Shown here: piece after piece, positions 1 to 9,046 of the stretch
Position numbering within the stretch: position 1 is the stretch's first letter
How the letters are laid out: each line of letters opens with the position of its first letter
Assembly: GCA_963716215.1 (NCBI GenBank)
Contig: OY970298.1
Location: 1,984,001 to 2,048,000, forward strand
Length of the DNA stretch: 64,000 bases
Source: JACVRW01 sp963716215
Lineage (GTDB): Bacteria > Actinomycetota > Thermoleophilia > Solirubrobacterales > Thermoleophilaceae
Direction: 5' to 3'
Program-made: the position numbers and the translations under genes
Notes under the pieces: model-generated
What the model was told of the DNA's origin: nothing
The model's database searches: none
Seen by the model: only the letters and a program-made list of their open reading frames with translations

Positions 1-588
1 AACCCGCGCGGGGCTCACGCGCTCGCGGCGGGCATCGACGCGCCGATCGAGGTCGACGTAGACGGTCACGCGGGTTACTACTGCGCCGGGATGAACAAGC
101 AGGCCACCGTCCGGGTGCACGGCAACGCCGGGGTGGGGGTGGCCGAGAACATCATGTCCGGGACCGTGGTGGTCGACGGCAACGCCAGCCAGTCCGCCGG
201 CGCGACCGGGCACGGCGGCCTGGTGTCGATCCGCGGCGACGCTTCCGCCCGCTGCGGCATCTCGATGAAAGGCGTGGACATCGTCGTACGCGGGTCCGTC
301 GGACACATGAGCGCGTTCATGGCGCAGAAGGGGCGGCTGGTGGTGTGCGGCGACGCCGGCGAGGCGCTCGGCGACTCGATCTACGAGGCGCGCCTGTACG
401 TGCGCGGCGCCGTGGCCGGGCTGGGCGCCGACTGCATCGAGAAGGAGCTGGCCGACGAGCACCTGGCCGAGCTGGGCGAGCTGCTGAAGGCGGCCGGGAT
501 CGACGACGTCGAGCCGTCCGAGTTTCGTCGCTACGGATCGGCGCGGCGGCTCTACAACTTCGACGTCGACAACGCGGGGGAGTACTGA
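1..588 (+). CDS. glxC: Glutamate synthase-like GXGXG subunit (GlxC/MgsB type), 5'-truncated
   Basis: The reading frame is open from the first base, so the gene begins upstream; 195 residues are visible. The repeated short glycine-rich strands (GNAGVGVAENIMSGTVVVDG, then GDASARCGISMKG) are typical of the right-handed beta-helix of the glutamate synthase C-terminal domain. Free-standing versions are the GlxC/MgsB subunits of glutamate synthase-like or N-methylglutamate synthase complexes, which also need an amidotransferase subunit (expected upstream, outside the window) and the FMN subunit that follows. Its stop overlaps the next start (ATGA), implying translational coupling. Nearby sarcosine oxidase genes suggest amino-group or methylamine handling, but the substrate is not shown by the sequence. 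Confidence 0.85.
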   Translation, partial: NPRGAHALAAGIDAPIEVDVDGHAGYYCAGMNKQATVRVHGNAGVGVAENIMSGTVVVDGNASQSAGATGHGGLVSIRGDASARCGISMKGVDIVVRGSVGHMSAFMAQKGRLVVCGDAGEALGDSIYEARLYVRGAVAGLGADCIEKELADEHLAELGELLKAAGIDDVEPSEFRRYGSARRLYNFDVDNAGEY

Positions 589-1901
589 TGAGCGGTTGGC
601 GACCCGGCCTGCGCGAGTCCGCGCTGTTCGACCGCAACACGATCCACGAGATCCAGCGCGCGGCGCGCGAGGGCATCTACGACATCCGCGGCTTCGGGGC
701 CAAGCGCCCGGTGCCCCACTTCGACGACCTGCTGTTCCTCGGGGCGAGCATGTCGCGCTACCCGCTGGAGGGCTACCGCGAGCGCTGCGACACCGACGTG
801 ACCGTCGGCGCCCGGCACGCCGCCAACCCGCTGCACCTCGAGATCCCGGTCACGATCGCCGGCATGAGCTTCGGCGCGCTGTCGGCGCCGGCGAAGGAGG
901 CGCTCGGCCGCGGCGCCAGCGCGGTCGGGACCAGCACGACCACCGGCGACGGGGGCATGACGCCGGAGGAGCGCGAGCACTCGAAGATGCTCGTGTACCA
1001 GCTGCTGCCATCGCGCTACGGGATGAACCCGGACGACCTGCGCCGCGCCGACGCGATCGAGATCGTCGTCGGCCAGGGCGCCAAGCCCGGCGGCGGGGGG
1101 ATGCTGCTCGGTCAGAAGATCTCCGACCGCGTCGCCGAGATGCGCGACCTGCCCAAGGGGATCGACCAGCGCAGCGCGTGCCGGCATCCGGACTGGACCG
1201 GCCCGGACGACCTCGAGATCAAGATCCACGAGCTGCGCGAGATCACTGACTGGCAGAAGCCGATCTTCATCAAGGTGGGCGCCACGCGCCCGTACTTCGA
1301 CGTCGCGCTGGCGGTCAAGGCCGGCGCCGACGCCGTGGTGCTCGACGGTATGCAGGGCGGCACCGCGGCCACGCAGGAGGTGTTCATCGAGCACGTCGGC
1401 ATCCCGACGCTGGCGGCGATCCGGCCCGCCGTCGACGCGCTCCAGGACCTCGACGTGCACCGCGAGGTGCAGCTGATCGTGTCCGGTGGGATCCGCTCGG
1501 GCGCCGACGTGGCGAAGGCGCTGGCGCTGGGCGCGGACGCAGTCTCGATCGGCGTGGCCGCCCTGATCGCGCTCGGCGACAACGCGCCCGAGCTGGACGC
1601 GGAGTACGGCGAGATCGGCGCGGCCGCCGGCTTCTACGACGACTGGCACGAGGGCCGCGACCCGTCGGGCATCTCGACCCAGGACGACGAGCTGGCGGCG
1701 CGCTTCGACGCCGAGCTGGGCGGGCGCCGGCTCGCGAACTACCTGCGCACGATGGTGCTGGAAGCCCAGACGCTGGCGCGCGCCTGCGGCAAGTCGCACC
1801 TGCACAACCTGGAGCCGGAGGACCTGGTGGCGCTGACGCTGGAAGCCAGCGCGATGGCGCGAGTGCCGCTGGCTGGCACGAAGTGGGTGCCCGGGACGTA
1901 G
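588..1901 (+). CDS. glxD: Glutamate synthase-like FMN-binding subunit (GlxD/MgsC type)
   Basis: This 437-residue protein corresponds to the central FMN-binding TIM-barrel domain of glutamate synthase. Visible hallmarks are PVTIAGMSFGALSAPAKEAL, the GQGAKPGGGGML loop, IFIKVGATRP and the phosphate-binding IVSGGIRSGADVAKALALGA. It would transfer amide nitrogen or methylamine onto a 2-oxo acid in complex with the preceding GXGXG subunit. I chose the ATG that overlaps the upstream stop because the family N-terminus (residues SALFDRNTIHEIQRAA) follows directly; the open frame extends further upstream only as a shadow of the previous gene. Whether it makes glutamate or N-methylglutamate cannot be decided here. 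Confidence 0.88.
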   Translation: MSGWRPGLRESALFDRNTIHEIQRAAREGIYDIRGFGAKRPVPHFDDLLFLGASMSRYPLEGYRERCDTDVTVGARHAANPLHLEIPVTIAGMSFGALSAPAKEALGRGASAVGTSTTTGDGGMTPEEREHSKMLVYQLLPSRYGMNPDDLRRADAIEIVVGQGAKPGGGGMLLGQKISDRVAEMRDLPKGIDQRSACRHPDWTGPDDLEIKIHELREITDWQKPIFIKVGATRPYFDVALAVKAGADAVVLDGMQGGTAATQEVFIEHVGIPTLAAIRPAVDALQDLDVHREVQLIVSGGIRSGADVAKALALGADAVSIGVAALIALGDNAPELDAEYGEIGAAAGFYDDWHEGRDPSGISTQDDELAARFDAELGGRRLANYLRTMVLEAQTLARACGKSHLHNLEPEDLVALTLEASAMARVPLAGTKWVPGT

Positions 1902-1931
1902 GTGCTGGAGGGCCGCTCGAGGGGGTCGCAC

Positions 1932-1956
1932 GAAACGGGACATATGTTCCCGTTTC
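1932..1956. terminator. Perfect 9-bp hairpin between convergent genes
   Basis: The arms GAAACGGGA and TCCCGTTTC are exact complements around a 7-base loop CATATGT, 30 bases after the glxD stop. It lies in the 267-base gap where glxD and purU converge, so it may terminate transcription from either side. There is no long T-run, so termination is inferred from position and stem strength. Confidence 0.5.
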
Positions 1957-2006
1957 TTCAGGAAACCCCCGGCGCCCAAGCGGGCGGGCCGCGGCCGCGG
2001 CGGAGC

Positions 2007-2049
2007 GCTCGTCGAGTTGTGCCCCTGATGAGTCGGAAACTCGACGAGC
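2007..2049. repeat. Inverted repeat, 12-bp arms with 19-base spacer (copy 1)
   Basis: The arms GCTCGTCGAGTT (2007-2018) and AACTCGACGAGC (2038-2049) are perfect complements separated by 19 bases. A second element at 43114-43150 has the same core, GTCGAGTT-N19-AACTCGAC, with an identical spacer length. When one copy is read in reverse complement, about half of the spacer positions also agree. Its role is unknown. Confidence 0.7.
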
Positions 2050-2168
2050 CCGCGAGGTTCGCGCGCGGTGGTGCACTTGTTTCCCGGTAGGGCGAGCAAC
2101 CACGCCCACCGCAGCCGCTGGCCAGGTGATACCGGGGGGCCGGGGCGCCATCCCCCGGATGCCATCCC

Positions 2169-3029
<861 letters not shown>

Positions 3030-3072
3030 GGGCGCGCATCCTAAGGGCGGGTGCGGCGCCCGGCGGGGCCGC

Positions 3073-3945
3073 CTACGCGGCTCGCGCCAGCTGGACGAAG
3101 TCGCGCGCCGGTTGCGACTCCTCCCCGGGGCGCAGCAGGGCGGCCAGCTCCACGATCGGCGCGCCCAGCACGGGCCTGTAGGTGACGCCCGGGAGGGCGA
3201 GCCGCTGGACCGAAGCCTGCACGAGCGACACGCCGATCTCGGCGGCCACCAGACCGACGATCGTCTGCGTCTCGGGTGCGTACTGGGCCACGACGGGCGG
3301 GCCACCGGGTCCGCTGAGGCTGGCCAGCAGGCGGTCGTGGAGCCCGGGCGCCTGCTCGCGCGGGAACAGGACCAGCGGCTCGGCGGCGAGGCGGCGCAGG
3401 GGCACCCGCTTGAGCGCCGCGAGAGGGTGCGTGGCCGGCAGGGCCGCGACGGCCCGCTCGCGCCGCAGCACCTCGGTACGCAAATCGGGCGCGTCGACCG
3501 GCAGCGGCACCAGCGCCACGTCGATCGCCCCACTGCGCAGCTCGCGCAGCTGCTCCTCGGTGGAGCGCTCGCGCAGCTGGAGCTCGACGTCGGGGCGGGC
3601 GGCGCGGTAGCGCCGGACCGCGACCGGGACGAGCGACAGCAGGGCGGAGCCGACGAAGCTGATCCGCAGCTGACCGGCTCGGCCGGCGTGGATCCTGCGG
3701 GCCGTCTGGACGGCCTCGTCGAGCCCGTGCAGGAGCTGCCTGGCGTCGTTTAAGAACGCCTCGCCGGCGGGGGTCAGCTCGACGCGCCGGCGCGAACGGA
3801 TCATCAGCGGGCACTCGAGCTCCTCCTCGAGCATGCGCAGCTGGGTGCTCAGCGGGGGCTGCGACATGTGCAGGCGCTCGGCCGCCCGTCTGAAGTGCAG
3901 CTCCTCTGCGACGGCGACGAAGTAGCGCAGCTGGCGAAGCTCCAT
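3073..3945 (-). CDS. LysR-family regulator, divergent from soxDAGB
   Basis: This is a typical 290-residue LysR protein. The N-terminal winged helix-turn-helix spans about residues 1-60 (MELRQLRYFVAVAEELHFRR, then AAERLHMSQPPLSTQLRMLE), followed by a periplasmic-binding-like effector domain. It is transcribed away from the sarcosine oxidase genes, and a perfect dyad (3949-3969) sits just upstream of its ATG. LysR proteins usually repress themselves and activate the divergent operon, so this is the likely regulator of the sox-fhs-fdh cluster. The effector is unknown; a C1 or N-methyl amino acid is plausible. Confidence 0.9.
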   Translation of the reverse strand: MELRQLRYFVAVAEELHFRRAAERLHMSQPPLSTQLRMLEEELECPLMIRSRRRVELTPAGEAFLNDARQLLHGLDEAVQTARRIHAGRAGQLRISFVGSALLSLVPVAVRRYRAARPDVELQLRERSTEEQLRELRSGAIDVALVPLPVDAPDLRTEVLRRERAVAALPATHPLAALKRVPLRRLAAEPLVLFPREQAPGLHDRLLASLSGPGGPPVVAQYAPETQTIVGLVAAEIGVSLVQASVQRLALPGVTYRPVLGAPIVELAALLRPGEESQPARDFVQLARAA

Positions 3946-3948
3946 GCG

Positions 3949-3969
3949 GTGATACTAGTTCACTATCAC
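3949..3969. promoter_or_regulatory. LysR-type operator GTGATA-N9-TATCAC
   Basis: Perfect 6-bp arms flank a 9-base centre, and the core contains a T-N11-A LysR box. It lies in the intergenic space between the LysR gene and the sarcosine oxidase genes, 3 bases from the LysR ATG, where binding could block the regulator's own expression. Confidence 0.65.
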
Positions 3970-4044
3970 TGATCCGAGAAACGCGTATTGGACGCGATCA
4001 CTACGCGGGACTACCCTCACGTGCACGAGAGGCCTACCTGCAAC

Positions 4045-4305
4045 GTGTCCTACGTCCTGACCTGTCCCAATTGCGGCCCGCGCGAGGTCACCGACTTCAG
4101 CTTCGGGGGCGAGGTGAACCCTCGGCCGCGCGCGGCCCCCTCGCCGCGCGAGCTGGGGGCCTACAACTACTTCCGCGACAACGTCGCCGGGGTGCAGCGC
4201 GAGTGGTGGTTCCATCGCTCGGGCTGCGGTGAGTGGTTCCTCGCCGAGCGCGACACGCGCACCAACCACGTGTTGCTGACGGAGCTGCCCGAGGATCCCG
4301 CGTGA
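4045..4305 (+). CDS. soxD: Sarcosine oxidase delta subunit SoxD
   Basis: This small subunit of heterotetrameric sarcosine oxidase shows the zinc-binding start LTCPNCGPREVTDFSFGGE and the C-terminal WWFHRSGCGEWFLAERDTRT segment with the further Cys and His typical of the family. From the GTG at 4045 it has 86 residues, close to the usual size; upstream alternatives in frame are GTG 4021 and TTG 3988, and 3988 would place the start almost inside the operator. The start is therefore uncertain. It is first of four sox genes and overlaps soxA by 4 bases. Confidence 0.88.
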   Translation: MSYVLTCPNCGPREVTDFSFGGEVNPRPRAAPSPRELGAYNYFRDNVAGVQREWWFHRSGCGEWFLAERDTRTNHVLLTELPEDPA

Positions 4306-7184
4306 CGCGCCTGTCGCCGCAGCCGGGGGAGCGCATCGATCGCGAGCGCGAGCTGACGTTCCGGTTCGACGGGCGCGAGGTCACGGCGTTCGAGGGGGAC
4401 ACGATCGCGTCGGCGCTGCTGGCGTCCGGTACGCAAATCTTCTCGCGCAGCTTCAAGTACCACCGCCCGCGCGGCGAGCTCTGCGGCTGCGGGCAGTGCG
4501 GCAGCTCGCTCGTGGACGTGGACGGCTACCCGGGCGTGCGCGCGTGCGGCGAGCCCGCACGCGAGGGCATGACGGTCGAGCCGATGAACGCGTGGCCCTC
4601 CCTGCGGTTCGACGTGATGCGCGCCACCGACCTGTTCGGCGGCCCCTTCACGCCGCCCGGCTTCTATTACAAGACCTTCATCCGGCCGCGCCGGTTCTGG
4701 CCGCTCTACGAGAAGGTGCTGCGCCATGCCGCGGGGCTGGGGAAGATCAAGGATCCTCAGCCCGACCGCGAGTGGCGCACGGACTACCGGCGTCGCCACT
4801 GCGACGTGCTCGTGGTGGGCGGCGGCGTGGCGGGGCTCGCCGCGGCGCTGCGCGCCGCCGAGCTGGGCGCCGACGTCGTGCTCTGCGACGAGGACGTCGA
4901 ACCCGGCGGGCGGCTGCTCGCCGAGGGCGGCCACGAGCACGCTCGCGAGCTTGCGCGCCGAGTACGCGAGGCCGGCGTCGAGGTGCTGACCCGCGCGCCC
5001 GCGCTGGGCCACTTCGACGGGCTGGTGCCGATCTGGCAGGGCGACACGCTGCACCAGGTGCGGGCTGCCGCCCACGTGGCCGCCACGGGGTCGCTGCAGC
5101 AGCCGCTGGTGTTCGGCGACAACGATTTGCCGGGCGTGATGCTCGCGGGCGGCGCACGCCGGCTCGCCGCCGTCTACGCGGTAAAGCCGGGCGACCGCGC
5201 CGTCGTGGCTTGCGTATCCGACTCCGGGCTCGACGCGGCCCACCACCTGCACTCCGCCGGTATCCCGGTCGCGGCGGTCGCCGACCTGCGCCCGGATGCG
5301 GCCGAGCGCCCCGCCGCCGCCGCCCTCGCGGCCGCTGGCATCGAGCTGCTTCCGGGCCACACGGTGGTCCGCGCGCGCGGCCGCGACCATGTCAGCGGCG
5401 CGCTGCTGGCCCCGGTCGGCGCCGACGGCAAGGCGAAGGACGGATCCGAGCGGGCCGTGGCCTGCGACCTGCTGGCGGTCGACGGCGGCTCGGTGCCCGC
5501 CGGTTCGCTGCTGCTGCAGGCCGGTGCCCGTGCGCGCTACGACGACCGCAGCGCGCGCTTCGTCCCCGAGCAGATCCCCGATGGAGTGTGGGCCGCCGGC
5601 TCCGCCGCGGGCTTCGACGACGCCGAGCCCGCCGAGCTGTCGGGCCGCCTGGCGGGTCTCGAAGCGGCACTGGCCGTCGGCGTGGCGGGCGACGAGGCCC
5701 GCCGCGAGGCCGACGAGCTGCGCGAGCGGCTGGGCCAGTGGGACGAGTCGCCCGCGGTGGCTCCGCCGGCTCATGCCCGCGACGCGGGTGGCGGCGGCAA
5801 GGCGTTCGTCGACCTCGACGAGGACGTGACCACCAAGGACATCGGGCTCGCCGCCGCGGAGGGCTACGACTCGATCGAGCTGTCGAAGCGGTACACGACC
5901 GTGACCATGGGCCCCTCCCAGGGGCGCTTCTCGCAACTTCCCTCCGTCCGGGCGCTCGCGGCCGAGACCGGCCTGGACGTGGGCGAGGTAGGGCTCACCA
6001 CCGCGCGTCCGCCGTGGGTGTCGGTGCCGATGGGGGTGCTCGCCGGCCGCCCGTTCGAGCCGGCCAAGCGCTCCGCCATCCACGGCCGCCACCGCGAGCT
6101 GGGCGCCACCGTCATGTGGGCCGGCGACTGGCGGCGCGCCTACGACTACGGCGACCCGAAGGCCGAGGCGCTGGCTGTGCACAAGGCTGCCGGCCTGATC
6201 GACGTCTCCACGCTGGGCAAGCTGATCGTGCGCGGCTCCGACGCCGGCGACTTCCTCGACCGGCTCTACCCGAACCGCTTCTCGAACCTCAAGCCGGGCC
6301 GGATCCGCTACGGCGTGATCGCCAGCGACGCCGGGCGGATCATGGACGACGGCACGATCTGCCGGCTCGACGACGACACGTTCTACGTGACCACCACGTC
6401 GAGCGGCGCCGGCGCGGTCTACGAGTGGTTCTCGTGGTGGCTGGCCGACTGGCGCCTCGACGTGCGCCTGACCGACGTGACGCAAGGGCTGTCGGCGGTC
6501 AACCTCGCCGGCCCGCGCGCGCGAGAGATCATGGGCAAGCTCACCGAGCTCGACTGCTCGAGCGAGGCGTTCACCTACCTCGACGGCAAGCGCGCCACGG
6601 TGGCAGGTGTGCCGTGCCTGATCCTGCGCATCGGCTTCGTCGGCGAGGTCGGCTACGAGATCCACTGCCCCTCGGCGCAGGGCCAGCACCTGTGGGACGC
6701 GCTGATGGAAGCTGGTGCCGAGTTCGGGATGAAGCCGTTCGGCCTCGAGCCGCAGCGGCTGCTGCGGCTCCAGAAGCTGCACATCCTGATCGGCCAGGAC
6801 ACGGACTCGGAGTCCACGCCGTTCGGCGCCGCGATGCCGTGGATCGTGAAGCTCGACAAGGAGCAGGACTTCATCGGCAAGTGGGCGCTGGAGCGCGCCG
6901 CGACCGACGAGCTGGAGACCGCGCTGGTCGGCATCAAGATGCAGAACGGCCACGTGCCCACCGAGGGCGCCGTGGTGCTCCCGGATGGCGACGGCCCCGT
7001 CGGGCAGGTCACCAGCGCGCGCTTCTCGCCCCAGCTCGGCGGCGTGATCGGCATGGCGTGGGTGCCCGCGGCGCTGGCCAAGGACGGTTCGCGCGTGACG
7101 ATCTCCGACGAGGGCAAGCGCTTCGAGGCAGAGGTCGTGACGGCGCCCTTCTACGACCCGGATGGTGAGGTGCTGCGCTCGTGA
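4302..7184 (+). CDS. soxA: Sarcosine oxidase alpha subunit SoxA
   Basis: This 960-residue subunit oxidatively demethylates sarcosine to glycine, passing the methyl group to THF. Order of domains: a ferredoxin-like N-terminus (about 15-95), an NAD/FAD dinucleotide fold starting with CDVLVVGGGVAGLAAALRAA (about 165), and a C-terminal aminomethyltransferase (GcvT-like) half that binds folate (about 600-960). Unusually, the N-terminal domain carries Cys61, Cys63, Cys66 and Cys82 in the [2Fe-2S] ligand region, which most SoxA proteins lack. The GTG start overlaps the soxD stop and soxG starts within its last codons. Confidence 0.95.
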   Translation: MTRLSPQPGERIDRERELTFRFDGREVTAFEGDTIASALLASGTQIFSRSFKYHRPRGELCGCGQCGSSLVDVDGYPGVRACGEPAREGMTVEPMNAWPSLRFDVMRATDLFGGPFTPPGFYYKTFIRPRRFWPLYEKVLRHAAGLGKIKDPQPDREWRTDYRRRHCDVLVVGGGVAGLAAALRAAELGADVVLCDEDVEPGGRLLAEGGHEHARELARRVREAGVEVLTRAPALGHFDGLVPIWQGDTLHQVRAAAHVAATGSLQQPLVFGDNDLPGVMLAGGARRLAAVYAVKPGDRAVVACVSDSGLDAAHHLHSAGIPVAAVADLRPDAAERPAAAALAAAGIELLPGHTVVRARGRDHVSGALLAPVGADGKAKDGSERAVACDLLAVDGGSVPAGSLLLQAGARARYDDRSARFVPEQIPDGVWAAGSAAGFDDAEPAELSGRLAGLEAALAVGVAGDEARREADELRERLGQWDESPAVAPPAHARDAGGGGKAFVDLDEDVTTKDIGLAAAEGYDSIELSKRYTTVTMGPSQGRFSQLPSVRALAAETGLDVGEVGLTTARPPWVSVPMGVLAGRPFEPAKRSAIHGRHRELGATVMWAGDWRRAYDYGDPKAEALAVHKAAGLIDVSTLGKLIVRGSDAGDFLDRLYPNRFSNLKPGRIRYGVIASDAGRIMDDGTICRLDDDTFYVTTTSSGAGAVYEWFSWWLADWRLDVRLTDVTQGLSAVNLAGPRAREIMGKLTELDCSSEAFTYLDGKRATVAGVPCLILRIGFVGEVGYEIHCPSAQGQHLWDALMEAGAEFGMKPFGLEPQRLLRLQKLHILIGQDTDSESTPFGAAMPWIVKLDKEQDFIGKWALERAATDELETALVGIKMQNGHVPTEGAVVLPDGDGPVGQVTSARFSPQLGGVIGMAWVPAALAKDGSRVTISDEGKRFEAEVVTAPFYDPDGEVLRS

Positions 7185-7801
7185 GCCTGGAGTTCCTGTC
7201 ACCAGCCCCGACGGCCGTCGCGCGCAGCTCCATGGAGCGCGAGGCGGTGGCTGCCGGCGCCCGGCTGGAGCAGCGCGACGGCTGGAACGTGGCCGTCGCC
7301 TTCGAAGGCGAGGAGAGCCACCGGTCGACCGTCGCGTTCGCCGATCGGTCGCACATCGGCAAGCTCGAGCTCCGGGCCGATCACGGCTTGGAGCTGGGCC
7401 GGGCCACACGTCGCGACGACGCCTGGTGGTGCCCGACCTCGAGCGACCGCGCCCTCGTGCTCTGCGAGCCCGACCGCACGGCGGACCTGCGCGAGCAGCT
7501 GGGGGACGGGGTGGTTGACCTCACCTCCGCCATGGCCGCGCTGACGATCGTCGGGCCGCTGGCGCTGGAGCTGTTCGCGCGCTTCACGGCGCTCGACCTA
7601 CGGCCGCGCCTAACCCCGGTGCACGCGTTCAGGCCGGGCTCGGTGGCACGCACCCCCGGTGCCGTCCTGCGCGAGGACGAGGAACGCTGGCTGATGCTGT
7701 TCGGCGCCGCGCTCGGCAGCTACGTGTGGACGGTCGTCGCGGACGCTGCCGCCGACCTCGGCGGCGGGCCGATCGGACTGGAGGCCCTGGGCGATGCTTG
7801 A
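7181..7801 (+). CDS. soxG: Sarcosine oxidase gamma subunit SoxG
   Basis: This 206-residue protein is a GcvT-like small subunit. The sequence FADRSHIGKLELRA resembles the aminomethyltransferase signature, and LTSAMAALTIVGPLALELF the next conserved block. It has no catalytic role of its own in the known enzyme and packs against the alpha subunit. The GTG start overlaps soxA by 4 bases, and soxB begins 8 bases before its end, so the four subunits are translationally coupled. Order is D-A-G-B rather than the common B-D-A-G. Confidence 0.9.
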   Translation: MSLEFLSPAPTAVARSSMEREAVAAGARLEQRDGWNVAVAFEGEESHRSTVAFADRSHIGKLELRADHGLELGRATRRDDAWWCPTSSDRALVLCEPDRTADLREQLGDGVVDLTSAMAALTIVGPLALELFARFTALDLRPRLTPVHAFRPGSVARTPGAVLREDEERWLMLFGAALGSYVWTVVADAAADLGGGPIGLEALGDA

Positions 7802-9011
7802 CATCTTCCGCAAGCGCCGCATGTGGCGGCCGCCCGGCGAGCTCAAGGACTCGTACGACGTGGTGATCATCGGGGCCGGCTCGCACGGTCTGGCGGCGGC
7901 CTACTACCTGGCGCGCGACCACGGCATCAAGAACGTCGCCGTGCTCGACAAGAGCTACATCGGCTCTGGCGCCGCCGGGCGCAACACCACGATCCTGCGC
8001 TCGAACTACAAGACCGTGGAGGGCGCCCGCTTCTACGACGCCTCGCTGAAGCTCTACGAGGGGCTCGGCGCCCAGCTCAACTTCAACCTGCTGTTCTCGC
8101 AGAACGGCCACCTCACGCTGGCGCACTCCGATCGCGCGATGTTCGTGATGGCGAACCGGGCCGAGGTCAACCGCATCAACGGGATCGACTCCCGACTGAT
8201 CTACCCGGACGAGATCAAGAAGCTGGCGCCGGCGATGCAGGTGGACAACCCGGAGGCCGTGTATCCGATCCAGGGCGCCCTCTACCACCCGCCCGGCGGC
8301 GTGATCCGCCACGACGCGGTGGTGTGGGGCCTCGCGCGCGGCGCGGACCGCGGCGGCGCGGAGATCCACCCGTACACCGAGGTCACCGGCATCGACCGCT
8401 CGAACGGCAAGGTGACCGGCGTGCAGACCAACCGCGGCCCGATCAAGGCCGGCACGGTGCTCAACTGCACCGCCGGCTGGAGCTCGCTGATCTCGGGCAT
8501 GGCCGGCGTGCGCCTGCCGATCACCACGCACATCCTCCAGGCCTGCGTCACGGAGCCGCTCAAGCCGTTCCTGGACGTGGTGATCGTGTCGTCGCAGATG
8601 CACGTATACGTCTCGCAGACGGACCGCGGCGAGGTGCTCATGGGCGCCGAGATCGAGCCGTGGACCACCTACCGCATGCAGGGCACGCTCAACTTCCTGC
8701 AGGAGGTCACGCGCCACACGCTGGAGCTGTTCCCCCAGCTGGAGCGCGCCCGCATGCTGCGCAGCTGGGCCGGGCTCTGCGACCTGAGCCCGGACTACAG
8801 CCCGATCCTGGGTAAGACCGAGGTCGAGGGGTTCCACATCAGCGCCGGGTGGGGCACCTACGGCTTCAAGGCCGCGCCGATCGTTGGCAAGACGCTGGCC
8901 GAGCTCGTGGCGACCGAGCGGACACCCGATCTGATCGCGCCGTTCGCACTCGAGCGCTTCTACGAGGACAAGCTCGTGTCGGAGCTGGCCGCAGCCGCGG
9001 TAAGCCACTGA
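7794..9011 (+). CDS. soxB: Sarcosine oxidase beta subunit SoxB
   Basis: This 405-residue flavoprotein has an N-terminal FAD-binding motif (DVVIIGAGSHGLAAAYYLAR, about 23-42) and the AAGRNTTILRSNY loop seen in the DAO family. It oxidises sarcosine at its FAD and shares FMN with the alpha subunit. The C-terminus contains the conserved GWGTYGFKAAPIVGKTLAEL segment that contacts FAD. It ends 35 bases before fhs, with no terminator between, so fhs is probably in the same transcript. Confidence 0.94.
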   Translation: MLDIFRKRRMWRPPGELKDSYDVVIIGAGSHGLAAAYYLARDHGIKNVAVLDKSYIGSGAAGRNTTILRSNYKTVEGARFYDASLKLYEGLGAQLNFNLLFSQNGHLTLAHSDRAMFVMANRAEVNRINGIDSRLIYPDEIKKLAPAMQVDNPEAVYPIQGALYHPPGGVIRHDAVVWGLARGADRGGAEIHPYTEVTGIDRSNGKVTGVQTNRGPIKAGTVLNCTAGWSSLISGMAGVRLPITTHILQACVTEPLKPFLDVVIVSSQMHVYVSQTDRGEVLMGAEIEPWTTYRMQGTLNFLQEVTRHTLELFPQLERARMLRSWAGLCDLSPDYSPILGKTEVEGFHISAGWGTYGFKAAPIVGKTLAELVATERTPDLIAPFALERFYEDKLVSELAAAAVSH

Positions 9012-9018
9012 TATATCA
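9009..9018. promoter_or_regulatory. Perfect palindrome TGATATATCA before fhs
   Basis: This 10-base palindrome overlaps the soxB stop and precedes the fhs ribosome binding site. It shares the TATCAC half-site (9014-9019) and a CACTGAT string with the LysR-type operator at 3949-3969. It may be an internal site for the same regulator or a promoter element. The evidence is sequence similarity only. Confidence 0.35.
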
Positions 9019-9046
9019 CGAGTAGAATTTACGTCGGAGGAGAGAG

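Noticed and set aside
1902..2090. 62-codon open frame after glxD
   Set aside because: It runs through two inverted repeats, has no ribosome site and no recognisable sequence; probably non-coding.
3946..4044. Glycine or other riboswitch before soxD
   Set aside because: The gap is short and shows only the LysR-type dyad; no conserved aptamer stems could be seen.
4167..7409. Long open frame antisense to soxA, about 1,080 codons
   Set aside because: It has His/Arg/Gly-rich composition without any recognisable fold and mirrors a clear gene; such antisense frames arise from GC-biased third positions.
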